Positions 8,425 to 17,051 of a DNA stretch of 64,000 nucleotides are shown here, piece by piece. How positions within the stretch are numbered: position 1 is the stretch's first letter; every line of letters begins with the position of its first letter. This stretch comes from Oscillibacter ruminantium GH1 (GTDB lineage: Bacteria; Bacillota; Clostridia; Oscillospirales; Oscillospiraceae), in NCBI RefSeq assembly GCF_000307265.1, contig NZ_DF158897.1, positions 419,730-483,729 on the forward strand. The letters are read 5' to 3'. A model generated the notes under the pieces. It was given only the letters and a program-made list of their open reading frames with translations, did no database searches and was not told the DNA's origin. Position numbers and translations under genes: made by a program.

Positions 8425-9287
8425 CAGCCATTTACAAGCGCGAACTGCGCGCGTATTTCAACTCCATGACCGGGTGGATTTTCATAGCCGCGCTCAGTGT
8501 GTTCATCGGCATTTATTTCACCGCCTATAACCTGCTCAGCGGCTACACTTATTTTTCTTACGCCCTGAGCGCCACGCTGGTGGTGTTCATGGCGCTGGTC
8601 CCGGTACTTACCATGCGGTCATTGGCCGAGGAACGCCACTCAAAAACCGACCAGCTGCTGTTGACCTCTCCCGCCTCGCTCACCGGCGTGGTGCTGGGAA
8701 AATACTTCGCCATGCTGACGGTGCTGGCCGTGCCGGTGCTGCTGGCGTGCCTGTGCCCGCTGATTATCCGCATGAACGGCACCGCTCACTTTAAGGCGGA
8801 CTATGCCACGCTGCTGATCTATTTTCTGCTGGCCGCAGTGGAGATCGCCATCGGCATGCTGATCTCCGCCCTGACGGAAAGTCAAGTCATCGCCGCCGTG
8901 GGTACCTTCTGTCTGCTGCTGGTCTTGTATCTGTGGAACGGCCTTATCAGCCTGCTGCCCACCTCGGCCGCCGGATCTCTGGCGGGACTTCTCGTGGTTC
9001 TGGTCCTTGTCTGCCTGCTGCTGAGTGCCCTGTCCGGCAGCTGGAAGCTGAGTGGAGGCGTGCTGGTTCTGGGTGCTGCCGCCATCATCGCACTTTATAG
9101 CAGGGATTCCGGCACTTTCGCCAATCTCCTGCCCAACGCACTGGGAAATTTCTCCCTGCTGGATGCATTCAACAGTTTTGCCTCCGACCATGTTTTTGAC
9201 ATTCCGGGGCTTCTGCTGTATCTGTCCCTGATTGCCCTTCTGGTGTTTTTGACCGTGCAGGTTCTCCAGAAGCGGCGCTGGAATTGA
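8421..9287 (+). CDS. ABC-2 type permease
   Basis: 288 residues with about six membrane segments. It starts with a short cytoplasmic N-terminus (TAIYKRELRAYF), typical of ABC-2 permeases of the GldF/NosY type. LAEERHSKTDQLLLTSP after the second segment is the conserved cytoplasmic coupling region of this family. It overlaps the ATPase gene by four bases (ATGA) and is followed 15 bases later by the GldG-like gene. It forms the membrane channel with the ATPase; what is moved is unknown. Confidence 0.9.
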   Translation: MTAIYKRELRAYFNSMTGWIFIAALSVFIGIYFTAYNLLSGYTYFSYALSATLVVFMALVPVLTMRSLAEERHSKTDQLLLTSPASLTGVVLGKYFAMLTVLAVPVLLACLCPLIIRMNGTAHFKADYATLLIYFLLAAVEIAIGMLISALTESQVIAAVGTFCLLLVLYLWNGLISLLPTSAAGSLAGLLVVLVLVCLLLSALSGSWKLSGGVLVLGAAAIIALYSRDSGTFANLLPNALGNFSLLDAFNSFASDHVFDIPGLLLYLSLIALLVFLTVQVLQKRRWN

Positions 9288-9302
9288 GAGGGGGAGCGCA
9301 AA

Positions 9303-10742
9303 ATGTCTATTTTTAAAAATAAACCGGCGGCGCAGACCGCTGTTTCAACCGAAACCGTCACCCTGGCTCGCCGGGACCATCGCAAGGGGATGTTCTCTGC
9401 GGGAATCGTTGCTCTGGCAGTGGCGGCCGTGATCGTCTTCAATCTGTTGGTGGCCCAGATTCCCGCGGCAAAATCGCAGATTGACCTGACGGACACAAAG
9501 ATTTATAATATTACAGACGTTTCGGTGAACTATCTGAGTAATCTCACCGAAGATGTGGCCATCCATGTGCTGGCGGACGAAACCAGCGTGGACTCCCGCA
9601 TTGTGCGGTTTCTGGACAAATACGTGTCCCTGTCCGACCGCCTGAGCCTTGAATACGTAAACCCCACGGTGTACCCCTCCGTTTTGTCGCAGTACGGCGC
9701 GGACGCCAATACCATCGTGGTCACCTGCGCGGCAACCGGGCGGCAGGAGATCGTGAACATTGACGACATCATCGGCATCAACGAGATGATGTACTATATG
9801 TATCAGCAGAAGCAGGAAACGGACTTTGACGCCGAGGGCAAGCTCACCTCTGCCATTGACGGGGTTCTCACCGACGCGCGCCACACCGCTTATCTCACCA
9901 CCGGACACGAGGAGGGCGCGTTGTCTCAGGCCGTCACCGACGCGCTGGGCAAGCTCCACATGACCGTGAAATCCGTGAACCTCTTGACCGAGGGCGCCAT
10001 ACCCGACGACTGCGACCTTTTGATTGTGGATGCGCCCACCCGGGACTTGGCGGACGACGAGCTTGCCATGCTGCGGGCGTATCTCGCGCAGGGCGGGCAG
10101 GTGATCTACTCCATGGCCTCCAAGCTGGAGGAACTGCCCAATTTTGCCGCGCTCTGCTCGGATTACGGTTTGAGCGTTGCTCCGGGCCTTGTGACCGATA
10201 TGCAGCGGTACTATCAAAATACCCCGTTTTTGTTCTTCCCCACGCTGGATACCTCTGTGGACGCAGCCAAAGCTGTGAGCAGCGACGCCACGCTCCTGCT
10301 GTACGGTTCCCGGGGTATGACGGCCACCAACCCGGTGCGGGACACCATCACCGTCTCTCCCTTTCTCACCACGTCGGACGACGGCGTCGCCGTTAACGCG
10401 GACAACAGTCAGGTTTCCGGCAGCTATGTGGTTGGCGCGGTGGCCACAGAACCCATTGACGACAACATGACCGCCCGGCTGACGGTGTTTGGCAGCGACT
10501 CCCTGTGCGGCGACTCCGTCACCTCCAGCTTTGCCAATGTGGACAATGCCGCGCTGTTCATGGCCTCTGTCACCGCCGGGTTTGACGACGTATCTTCCAT
10601 CAGTGTGGAGCCGGTGTCTTTGGCCGAGGAGAACAACACCGTCACCACCGGCGGGCTGTGGGGACTGCTGTTTATCTTTGTGATTCCCGCCGCGCTGCTG
10701 ATTTTCGGCTTCGTCCGCTGGACGCGGCGGCGCAAACTCTAA
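9303..10742 (+). CDS. GldG-like ABC auxiliary protein
   Basis: 479 residues with one membrane segment at about 31-50, a large extracytoplasmic domain and a second segment at about 448-468 before a basic end (RRRKL). The arrangement and the stretch LTDTKIYNITDVSVNYL match the GldG/IntG family (PF09822), auxiliary components of ABC-2 systems with a GIFT-like fold. In Bacteroidetes GldG acts in gliding; in Firmicutes its role is undefined and no motility genes lie here. It sits between the permease and a DUF4340 gene, the usual order for this set. RBS GAGGGGGAG upstream. Confidence 0.85.
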   Translation: MSIFKNKPAAQTAVSTETVTLARRDHRKGMFSAGIVALAVAAVIVFNLLVAQIPAAKSQIDLTDTKIYNITDVSVNYLSNLTEDVAIHVLADETSVDSRIVRFLDKYVSLSDRLSLEYVNPTVYPSVLSQYGADANTIVVTCAATGRQEIVNIDDIIGINEMMYYMYQQKQETDFDAEGKLTSAIDGVLTDARHTAYLTTGHEEGALSQAVTDALGKLHMTVKSVNLLTEGAIPDDCDLLIVDAPTRDLADDELAMLRAYLAQGGQVIYSMASKLEELPNFAALCSDYGLSVAPGLVTDMQRYYQNTPFLFFPTLDTSVDAAKAVSSDATLLLYGSRGMTATNPVRDTITVSPFLTTSDDGVAVNADNSQVSGSYVVGAVATEPIDDNMTARLTVFGSDSLCGDSVTSSFANVDNAALFMASVTAGFDDVSSISVEPVSLAEENNTVTTGGLWGLLFIFVIPAALLIFGFVRWTRRRKL

Positions 10743-10760
10743 AAGGAGGAACCTTCCCCC

Positions 10761-11840
10761 ATGAACGCAAAACAAAAACGAACACTTCTGATTCTTCTGA
10801 CCGCAGTGGTGCTTTTGATCGCGGTGTTGCTGGGCGTGCGGGCCGCGAAAAACCGGGCCCAGCAGGCGGAGCAGGACGCTGCCGCCGCGGCAGCCGCCGC
10901 CGGCGTGATTACCGACGCCGCCTCGTCCTATAAGGAGCTGTCCTATCACAACGGAAACGCCACGCTCTCCTTTGCCCTCAACGACGATGGACAGTGGTAC
11001 TGGACCAATGATCCCGATTTCCCTCTGGATCAGGACTATCTCATTAAAATAGTCAACACCCTTTCCGCGCTGAAGCCCCAGCAGACCATTACCGAGGGCG
11101 ACACGCTGGATGCCTACGGCCTCGACGAGCCATCCCAGACGCTGACCGCCACCTCGGACAACGGTCAGACTACCACCATCGCTCTGGGCAACGCCACTTC
11201 CGACGGCAACAGCTATTACATGCTGATGAACGGGTCTGAAACGCCGGTTTATATCATTTCCGACGAGCTTTCCCGTGAAATGGCCGTGGGGATTTACGAC
11301 ATGTGTCTTCTTCCGGACTTTCCCACTCTGACGGAGGCACAGCTGAATTCCGTAACGCTGGCCGGTCCCGTGACCACGGTTCTCACCGCCTCTCATGAGG
11401 AAAATTCCGGCGGGGACTCCGCCGCGTCTTCTTCGTCTTCCGGAGAGGAGATCTCCACCGCTTGGCGTTCTGGCGGGGCCAACGTCACCGACAACAAACA
11501 GGTTCAGGGCATCGTGAAGCAGATTTTGGGACTGCGTCTGGACGCCTGCGTGGATTACCGCCCCTCCAACGACGCGGCGGCCCTGTGCGGTTTTGACGAG
11601 CCCAGTTCCGTCATCACCGTGAAATACACCGGAGACGGCGGCACGGAGGAAACGCTGACCCTGACCATTGGCAATCCGGTGCTGGACGGCGACGGGCGCT
11701 ATGTCCGTGTGGACGAAGACACCACTGTCTACCGCATGACGGCGGACAAATTGGATATGCTGATGAAGGTGTCCGTCAACGGGTTGGAGAACGCCTCCAC
11801 ATCCTCTGATACAGCCCCCGCCGCATCCTCCGCGGGCTGA
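10761..11840 (+). CDS. DUF4340 domain membrane-anchored protein
   Basis: 359 residues: a single N-terminal membrane anchor (about 8-25), an Ala-rich linker and an extracytoplasmic region with two similar beta-rich modules (about 45-175 and 235-340), consistent with DUF4340. A Ser-rich linker joins the modules near residues 210-225. DUF4340 genes commonly close ABC-2/GldG operons, and this one is last in the operon, preceded by AAAGGAGG and followed by a strong terminator. Exact biochemical role unknown; it probably assembles with the GldG-like protein on the outer face. Confidence 0.85.
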   Translation: MNAKQKRTLLILLTAVVLLIAVLLGVRAAKNRAQQAEQDAAAAAAAAGVITDAASSYKELSYHNGNATLSFALNDDGQWYWTNDPDFPLDQDYLIKIVNTLSALKPQQTITEGDTLDAYGLDEPSQTLTATSDNGQTTTIALGNATSDGNSYYMLMNGSETPVYIISDELSREMAVGIYDMCLLPDFPTLTEAQLNSVTLAGPVTTVLTASHEENSGGDSAASSSSSGEEISTAWRSGGANVTDNKQVQGIVKQILGLRLDACVDYRPSNDAAALCGFDEPSSVITVKYTGDGGTEETLTLTIGNPVLDGDGRYVRVDEDTTVYRMTADKLDMLMKVSVNGLENASTSSDTAPAASSAG

Positions 11841-11864
11841 TTGCTATCTTTCAGCTTATTTGGT

Positions 11865-11897
11865 AAAATGAGGGGGAATTGATTCCCCCTCATTTTT
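11865..11897 (+). terminator. Intrinsic terminator of the ABC/GldG operon
   Basis: 15-bp perfect stem AAAATGAGGGGGAAT with a 2-base loop and a T run. Confidence 0.9.
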
Positions 11898-11935
11898 ATC
11901 TTAATGGATCTTATTTTTCAGGGAGGTGTTTTCCC

Positions 11936-12622
11936 ATGCGAGTTTTAATCGTGGAAGATGAAACGCGTTTGGCCGCGACGCTGCAGGATCTGCTGGAAAT
12001 GAACGGCTACACCGCTGATGTGAGTCACGACGGCGAAAGCGGTCTGGACAATGCCCTTACTTCCATCTACGACGTGATTTTGCTGGATGTGATGCTCCCC
12101 AAGCTCAATGGGTTCGATGTGCTTCGCCGTCTGCGGGCGGAGGGAAACGCCACGCCCGTTTTAATGCTCACCGCCCGATCCGAAGTCTCCGACAAGGTGC
12201 AGGGGCTGGATTGCGGCGCGGACTATTACTTGACGAAACCTTTTGAGCCAAAGGAGCTTTTGGCCTGCATCCGGGCGCTGACCCGCCGGACTCCCGAGCT
12301 GCGGGACACCGGAACGTTGACCTGCGGCGATCTGCGGCTGGAAACGTCCAACTTTACCCTTTCCTGTGCCGACCGGTCCGTCCGATTGAGCCGAAAGGAA
12401 TTTGACATGATGGAAGTGCTGATGCTGAATCAAAAGCTGGTCCTTACCAAGGAAAAGCTGCTGCTGAAGGTCTGGGGCTACGAGTCCGAGGCGGAGGACA
12501 ACAATGTGGAGGTTTATATCTCCTTTCTTCGCCGCAAGCTTGCGCACCTGCGCTCCACGGTGAAGATCACCACCATCCGCATGGCGGGTTACAGTCTGAC
12601 GCCGGGGGAGGACCCGACATGA
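11936..12622 (+). CDS. OmpR-family response regulator
   Basis: 228 residues. The receiver domain (1-115) has acidic pocket residues ED (7-8), phosphoacceptor Asp51 in LLDVMLP and a Lys near 102 (LTKPF). The C-terminal winged-helix DNA-binding domain (about 125-225) has the typical FDMMEVLMLNQ and VEVYISFLRRKL. The start is the ATG preceded by GGGAGGTG; an in-frame ATG at 11879 lies in the upstream terminator. Its stop overlaps the kinase start by four bases. Targets are unknown; the adjacent ABC/GldG operon is a candidate by position only. Confidence 0.93.
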   Translation: MRVLIVEDETRLAATLQDLLEMNGYTADVSHDGESGLDNALTSIYDVILLDVMLPKLNGFDVLRRLRAEGNATPVLMLTARSEVSDKVQGLDCGADYYLTKPFEPKELLACIRALTRRTPELRDTGTLTCGDLRLETSNFTLSCADRSVRLSRKEFDMMEVLMLNQKLVLTKEKLLLKVWGYESEAEDNNVEVYISFLRRKLAHLRSTVKITTIRMAGYSLTPGEDPT

Positions 12623-13839
12623 TCCGAAAGCTGCGGCTGCAAGTGCTGGCGGTGTGTATGCTGTTGGTGACGGCGCTGCTTGGAGGCATGTTTTTTTCTA
12701 TGTATGCCTCCGCCAAGCGGGGACTTCAAAACAGCACACAGGAACTGCTGCGCCGCGTAATCGTCAGCGATCCCCGGGTGAATCAGGGCCAAACCGGTAT
12801 CATGGTGGGCGGCAACCAAGTCCAGCTGCCCTATTTCACCGTGGAGATCTGGAACGGCACGGTCTATGTCACCGGCGGCACCTATTCCGATCTGGAAGAC
12901 ACCGCCGCTCTGCGGGATATTCTGCAAAGCTGCATGGAACAGGGCGCCGAAACAGGCACCGTCTCCGCCTATAACCTCCGCTTCCTGCGGGTGGATAACC
13001 ACTTTTTCGAGCGCATCGCCTTTGTGGATATTTCCATGGAGATGTCCGCGCTCCACACCATGATGCGCTCCTCCCTGCAGATCGGCGCGGCGGCGCTGCT
13101 GGTGCTTTTGGGCATCTCGATTCTGCTGGCTTGGTGGGTCACCCGCCCGGTGGAGCGGGCATGGAACCAGCAGCACCAGTTTTTGTCCGACGCGTCCCAC
13201 GAGCTGAAAACGCCGCTGACCGTCATTCTCTCCAACGCGGAGCTGATGGGTTCCGTCCCTTTGGACCCCCGGCCCGCCCGCTGGGCAGACAACATTCAAT
13301 CAGAGGCCCAGCAGATGAAAGCCCTTGTAGAGGAAATGCTGACTTTGGCTAGGGCAGACAACATGGTCCGCACCAGCGTTTTTTCCGCCGTCTCCTTGTC
13401 CGACGCGGCCACAGACTGCGCTCTGCTGTTTGAACCGGTGGCATTTGAGGTGGGGAAGACGCTGCGCTATGAAGCCGTCGCTCCGGATATCTCGGTCAAC
13501 GGCGACTTGGACAAGCTGAAGCAGGTGATCTCCATTCTTTTAGACAATGCCATTAAATACGGCGCCGAAGGCGCACCCATTGAGCTGTCCCTTCAAAAGG
13601 CGGAGCGCCACGTAAGGCTTCAGGTAACAAATCAAGGCCCGCCCATTCCGGCGGAGCAGCTGACCCATCTGTTTGAGCGATTCTATCGGGCGGATGCCTC
13701 CCGCGGGGAAAAGGCCGGTTTTGGACTGGGCCTGTCCATCGCCCGAACCATTGCCGCGGAGCACAAGGGCACTTTGCGCGCCGAGTCCGACGCGGAATCC
13801 ACCCGTTTTGTTCTCACGCTTCCTCTTCTCCGAAAATAA
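12619..13839 (+). CDS. Sensor histidine kinase
   Basis: 406 residues. Membrane segments at about 8-30 and 152-173 bracket an extracytoplasmic sensor loop of roughly 120 residues. The H-box SDASHELKTPL places the phosphorylated His at 194. The HATPase region follows, with ILLDNAIKYG (N box) and KAGFGLGLSIA (G box). There is little room for a HAMP domain between the second membrane segment and the H-box. It is coupled to the response regulator gene by a 4-base overlap, forming a standard two-component pair. The signal is unknown. Confidence 0.93.
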   Translation: MIRKLRLQVLAVCMLLVTALLGGMFFSMYASAKRGLQNSTQELLRRVIVSDPRVNQGQTGIMVGGNQVQLPYFTVEIWNGTVYVTGGTYSDLEDTAALRDILQSCMEQGAETGTVSAYNLRFLRVDNHFFERIAFVDISMEMSALHTMMRSSLQIGAAALLVLLGISILLAWWVTRPVERAWNQQHQFLSDASHELKTPLTVILSNAELMGSVPLDPRPARWADNIQSEAQQMKALVEEMLTLARADNMVRTSVFSAVSLSDAATDCALLFEPVAFEVGKTLRYEAVAPDISVNGDLDKLKQVISILLDNAIKYGAEGAPIELSLQKAERHVRLQVTNQGPPIPAEQLTHLFERFYRADASRGEKAGFGLGLSIARTIAAEHKGTLRAESDAESTRFVLTLPLLRK

Positions 13840-13859
13840 CGCTTTTTAAAATAAACCGC

Positions 13860-13902
13860 CGAATCGGACGCTTTTGGGGAGAGCGTCCGGTTCGCTTTTT
13901 TT
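13860..13902 (+). terminator. Intrinsic terminator after the kinase gene
   Basis: Stem CGAATCGGACGCT / AGCGTCCGGTTCG with one G-T pair, then CTTTTTTT. Confidence 0.88.
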
Positions 13903-13999
13903 GTCTCGGCTCTTAGCCGTGCTTTGCGGCGGGTGGGCTGACATGAATAATTTTTACAATTCAGGAAACTCTACCGGAAATAACATCGGAGGCGGTTTT

Positions 14000-14437
14000 A
14001 TGGATATTTCTACAAAGGAATACGCGCAGCTGGTCAAACAGAAGTCAAAAAAATCCCCCATCGTGAAAAACACGGTCCTTGCCTTCGTCATCGGCGGAGC
14101 GATCTGCGTGATCGGACAGCTGATTATGAACGGCTGGGGCGCTGCGGGCCTTGACAAAGAGGACGCGGGAACCGCCACCTCCTGTTCACTGGTGTTTCTC
14201 TCCGCACTGTTCACGGGGCTGAACCTTTATAACAAGCTGGCCAAATACGGCGGCGCAGGCACGCTGGTTCCCATCACGGGATTTGCCAACGCCGTGGTTT
14301 CACCCGCCATTGATTTTCGCAGCGAGGGCTTTGTCACCGGCATGGCGGCAAAAATGTTTTTGGTGGCGGGGCCGGTGATCGTCTTCGGCACGCTGGCGTC
14401 CGCGATCTATGGCGTGGTGCTGATGTTGATGCCGTAG
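14000..14437 (+). CDS. spoVAC: Stage V sporulation protein AC
   Basis: 145 residues with about four hydrophobic segments. It matches SpoVAC in the stretches KEYAQLVKQKSKKSPIVKN, FVIGGAICVIGQ and ITGFANAVVSPAIDFRSEG. SpoVAC is a membrane component of the SpoVA channel that moves dipicolinic acid into the forespore and releases it at germination. I start at ATG 14000, with GGAGGCGG directly upstream; an in-frame ATG at 13943 is possible but has a poorer site. spoVAD and spoVAE, normally adjacent, are not present here, so this copy stands alone. Confidence 0.9.
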   Translation: MDISTKEYAQLVKQKSKKSPIVKNTVLAFVIGGAICVIGQLIMNGWGAAGLDKEDAGTATSCSLVFLSALFTGLNLYNKLAKYGGAGTLVPITGFANAVVSPAIDFRSEGFVTGMAAKMFLVAGPVIVFGTLASAIYGVVLMLMP

Positions 14438-14478
14438 TCCTTGATGCGTCTTGTTTTTAAAAAATCTCCCGCAAAAAA

Positions 14479-14514
14479 GCGGGCCGTCGCAAAGGGCTGC
14501 GGCGGCCCGTTTTT
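14479..14514 (+). terminator. Intrinsic terminator after spoVAC
   Basis: Stem GCGGGCCGTCGCA / TGCGGCGGCCCGT followed by TTTTT. Confidence 0.88.
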
Positions 14515-14724
14515 CCGCCCTGAAAGGTAGGAAAAAGAGTACGCATTTTTTAGTGGTTTTTGGCGTTTACATAACAGCGTGGAAAACTCAGTGGAAAATG
14601 TGCAAAACCCAGAAACGAAGGTTACTTGATAAGGTGACATATAGGTTATGGTAAAATTTACGTAAGAACATTCGCAGGGAAAAGATTCAGCCGGTGCGAT
14701 GAAATTTCCGCATCTGCCCCGGTC

Positions 14725-14753
14725 TTGAATTTTTTTCCGCTGTATGATACGAT
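14725..14753 (+). promoter_or_regulatory. Predicted promoter of the topoisomerase IV-type operon
   Basis: TTGAAT (14725-14730) and TACGAT (14748-14753) with 17-base spacing. Transcription would begin at about 14760, which argues against ATG 14763 as the main start. The 210 bases upstream, back to the spoVAC terminator, hold GTGGAAAA-type motifs near 14580-14600 but no gene. Confidence 0.65.
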
Positions 14754-14792
14754 ATTTTTAATATGGCAAACAAAACGGAAAGGAAACAGGCA

Positions 14793-16778
14793 ATGGCAGC
14801 AAAAAAGAACTATGGCAACGAGAGCATTTCCTCTTTAAAGGGCGCGGACCGGGTGCGGAAACGCCCCGGCGTTATTTTCGGTTCTGACGGATTGGAGGGC
14901 TGCGAACACGCGGTCTTTGAAATTCTGTCCAACGCCATTGACGAGGCCCGCGAGGGCCACGGGAGCCTGATCACCGTCACCCGATATGCCGACCGCTCCA
15001 TCGAGGTGGAAGACCTTGGCCGGGGCTGTCCGCTGGACTGGAACGAAAAGGAACAGCGCTGGAACTGGGAACTGGTCTTCTGCGAGTTGTATGCCGGCGG
15101 AAAATACGACAACAACAGCGGCGACAACTACGAATACTCCTTGGGCCTCAACGGCCTTGGTTCCTGCGCCACGCAATACGCCTCCAAATATATGGACGTT
15201 GCCGTCCGCAGAGACGGGAAAAAATATACGCTCCATTTTGAGCAGGGCGAAAATGTCGGGGGCCTGCACGAGGAGCCAACCGACCGGGGAAAGAAGACCG
15301 GCACCACCATTCGGTGGCTGCCGGACTTGGACGTGTTCACGGATACCGCCATTCCGGCAGAATATTTCAAGGACGTGATGAAGCGGCAGGCGGTGGTGAA
15401 CGCAGGCGTGACCTTCCGCTTCCGCAACGAGGCCGTCCCCGGCCATTTCGAGACGGAGGACTTCGTCTATGAAAACGGCATTGTGGACTATGTGACCGAG
15501 CTGGCGGGAGAGGAGAGCCTCACCGCCCCGGTATTTTGGGAGACGGAGCGCAAGGGCCGGGACCGGGCGGACAAGCCGGAATATAAGGTGAAACTCAGCA
15601 CAGCCTGCTGCTTTTCAAACCGGGTCAACATCATCGAGCACTATCATAACTCCAGCTGGCTGGAGCACGGCGGCAGCCCGGAAAAGGCCACAAAATCCGC
15701 GTTCGTCTCCGCCATCGACCAGTATTTGAAGCAAAACGGAAAATACCAGAAAAACGAGAGCAAGGTTACCTGGAACGACGTGGAGGACTGTCTAGTTCTG
15801 GTTTCCAACAACTTCTCCACCGCCACCAGCTATGAAAACCAAACGAAAAAGGCCATCACCAACAAATTTGTGCAGGAGTCCATGACGGACTTTTTGAAAA
15901 GCAATCTGGAGGTCTATTTCATCGAGAACCCCTTTGACGCGGAGAAGATCGCCGAACAGGTTCTCATCAACAAACGCAGCCGGGAAAGCGCGGAAAAGGC
16001 CCGGCTGAACATCAAGAAAAAACTCTCCGGCAGCATCGACATTGCCAACCGGGTGGAAAAGTTCGTGGACTGCCGGTCCAAGGACGTGAGCCGCCGGGAA
16101 ATCTATATCGTGGAGGGCGACTCCGCTCTGGGCAGCGTGAAAATGGGCCGGGACTCGGAATATCAGGGTATCATGCCCGTCCGCGGCAAGATTTTGAACT
16201 GCCTGAAAGCGGACTACGCCCGGATTTTTAAAAGCGAAATCATCACCGACCTGATGAAGGTGCTGGGCTGCGGCGTGGAGGTCAAGGACAAGCACGTCAA
16301 GGATCTGGCGGAATTTGACGTGGGGAACCTGCGCTGGAACAAGGTGGTCATCTGCACCGATGGCGATGTGGACGGTTTCCAGATCCGCACACTGATTTTG
16401 ACCATGCTTTACCGCCTGACCCCCACCCTCATCCGGGAAGGATACGTCTATATCGCGGAAACCCCCCTCTTTGAGATTACCTGCGGGGAGAAGACGTGGT
16501 TCGCATACTCCGACAAGGAGAAAAACGACATTGTGAAGGACCTTGCTGGAAAGAAAATCAAAGTGGACCGGTCCAAGGGCCTTGGTGAAAACGAGCCGGA
16601 GATGATGTGGCTCACCACCATGAATCCCGCCACGCGGCGGCTGATTCGGGTGCAGCCCTCCGACGTTGCGGAGACATCCCGGGTCTTCGACCTGCTGCTG
16701 GGAGACAATTTGCAGGGCCGGAAAGACCACATCGCGGAAAACGGGTTTAAATATCTGGAGATGGCGGACATCTCCTGA
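14793..16778 (+). CDS. parE: Topoisomerase IV-type subunit B (ParE/GyrB family)
   Basis: 661 residues. The GHKL ATPase domain has ILSNAIDEAREG and the glycine loop GLNGLGSCATQYAS. The TOPRIM domain has EGDSALGS and, further on, TDGDVDGFQIRTL, and the C-terminal region has KGLGENEPEMMW. A true gyrB lies at 40006, and this second divergent copy is followed by a matching A subunit, so the pair is best read as topoisomerase IV of the Clostridia type. It would relax DNA and decatenate replicated chromosomes. Start ATG 14793 has AAAGGAA upstream; ATG 14763 in frame is only about 10 bases from the predicted -10. Confidence 0.88.
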   Translation: MAAKKNYGNESISSLKGADRVRKRPGVIFGSDGLEGCEHAVFEILSNAIDEAREGHGSLITVTRYADRSIEVEDLGRGCPLDWNEKEQRWNWELVFCELYAGGKYDNNSGDNYEYSLGLNGLGSCATQYASKYMDVAVRRDGKKYTLHFEQGENVGGLHEEPTDRGKKTGTTIRWLPDLDVFTDTAIPAEYFKDVMKRQAVVNAGVTFRFRNEAVPGHFETEDFVYENGIVDYVTELAGEESLTAPVFWETERKGRDRADKPEYKVKLSTACCFSNRVNIIEHYHNSSWLEHGGSPEKATKSAFVSAIDQYLKQNGKYQKNESKVTWNDVEDCLVLVSNNFSTATSYENQTKKAITNKFVQESMTDFLKSNLEVYFIENPFDAEKIAEQVLINKRSRESAEKARLNIKKKLSGSIDIANRVEKFVDCRSKDVSRREIYIVEGDSALGSVKMGRDSEYQGIMPVRGKILNCLKADYARIFKSEIITDLMKVLGCGVEVKDKHVKDLAEFDVGNLRWNKVVICTDGDVDGFQIRTLILTMLYRLTPTLIREGYVYIAETPLFEITCGEKTWFAYSDKEKNDIVKDLAGKKIKVDRSKGLGENEPEMMWLTTMNPATRRLIRVQPSDVAETSRVFDLLLGDNLQGRKDHIAENGFKYLEMADIS

Positions 16779-17051
16779 TTCTAGAATCTATAAAAAGGCC
16801 GTAAAATGGTTTATATAACGCGCAGCGCGTTGACTGTTGCATCCAATGTACTGACGTGCAAGTGCGGCAGCTCCGGCGAAGGGATTTCACCGGAAAACAA
16901 TTTACGGATACCGGCAGTCCGGCTTTCCGGATCGGCCTTCTTCCGCGCAAAATTTTCTCAGCCCTTCGCTCCCTGCATCCGCATTTGCAGGGACGGACCG
17001 CGCTGGACAAGAAAGCAAGGCGGCCACCGCCGCATATGAGGATTGATACGA

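Noticed and set aside
9345..11396. Long minus-strand frame over the GldG-like and DUF4340 genes
   Set aside because: Shadow frame spanning two genes and the gap between them; no recognisable domain.
14575..14605. GTGGAAAA motifs upstream of parE as DnaA boxes
   Set aside because: Only partial matches (CGTGGAAAA, AGTGGAAAA) to the TTTTCCACA boxes of the origin, 30 kb away; similar motifs occur by chance in A-rich leaders.
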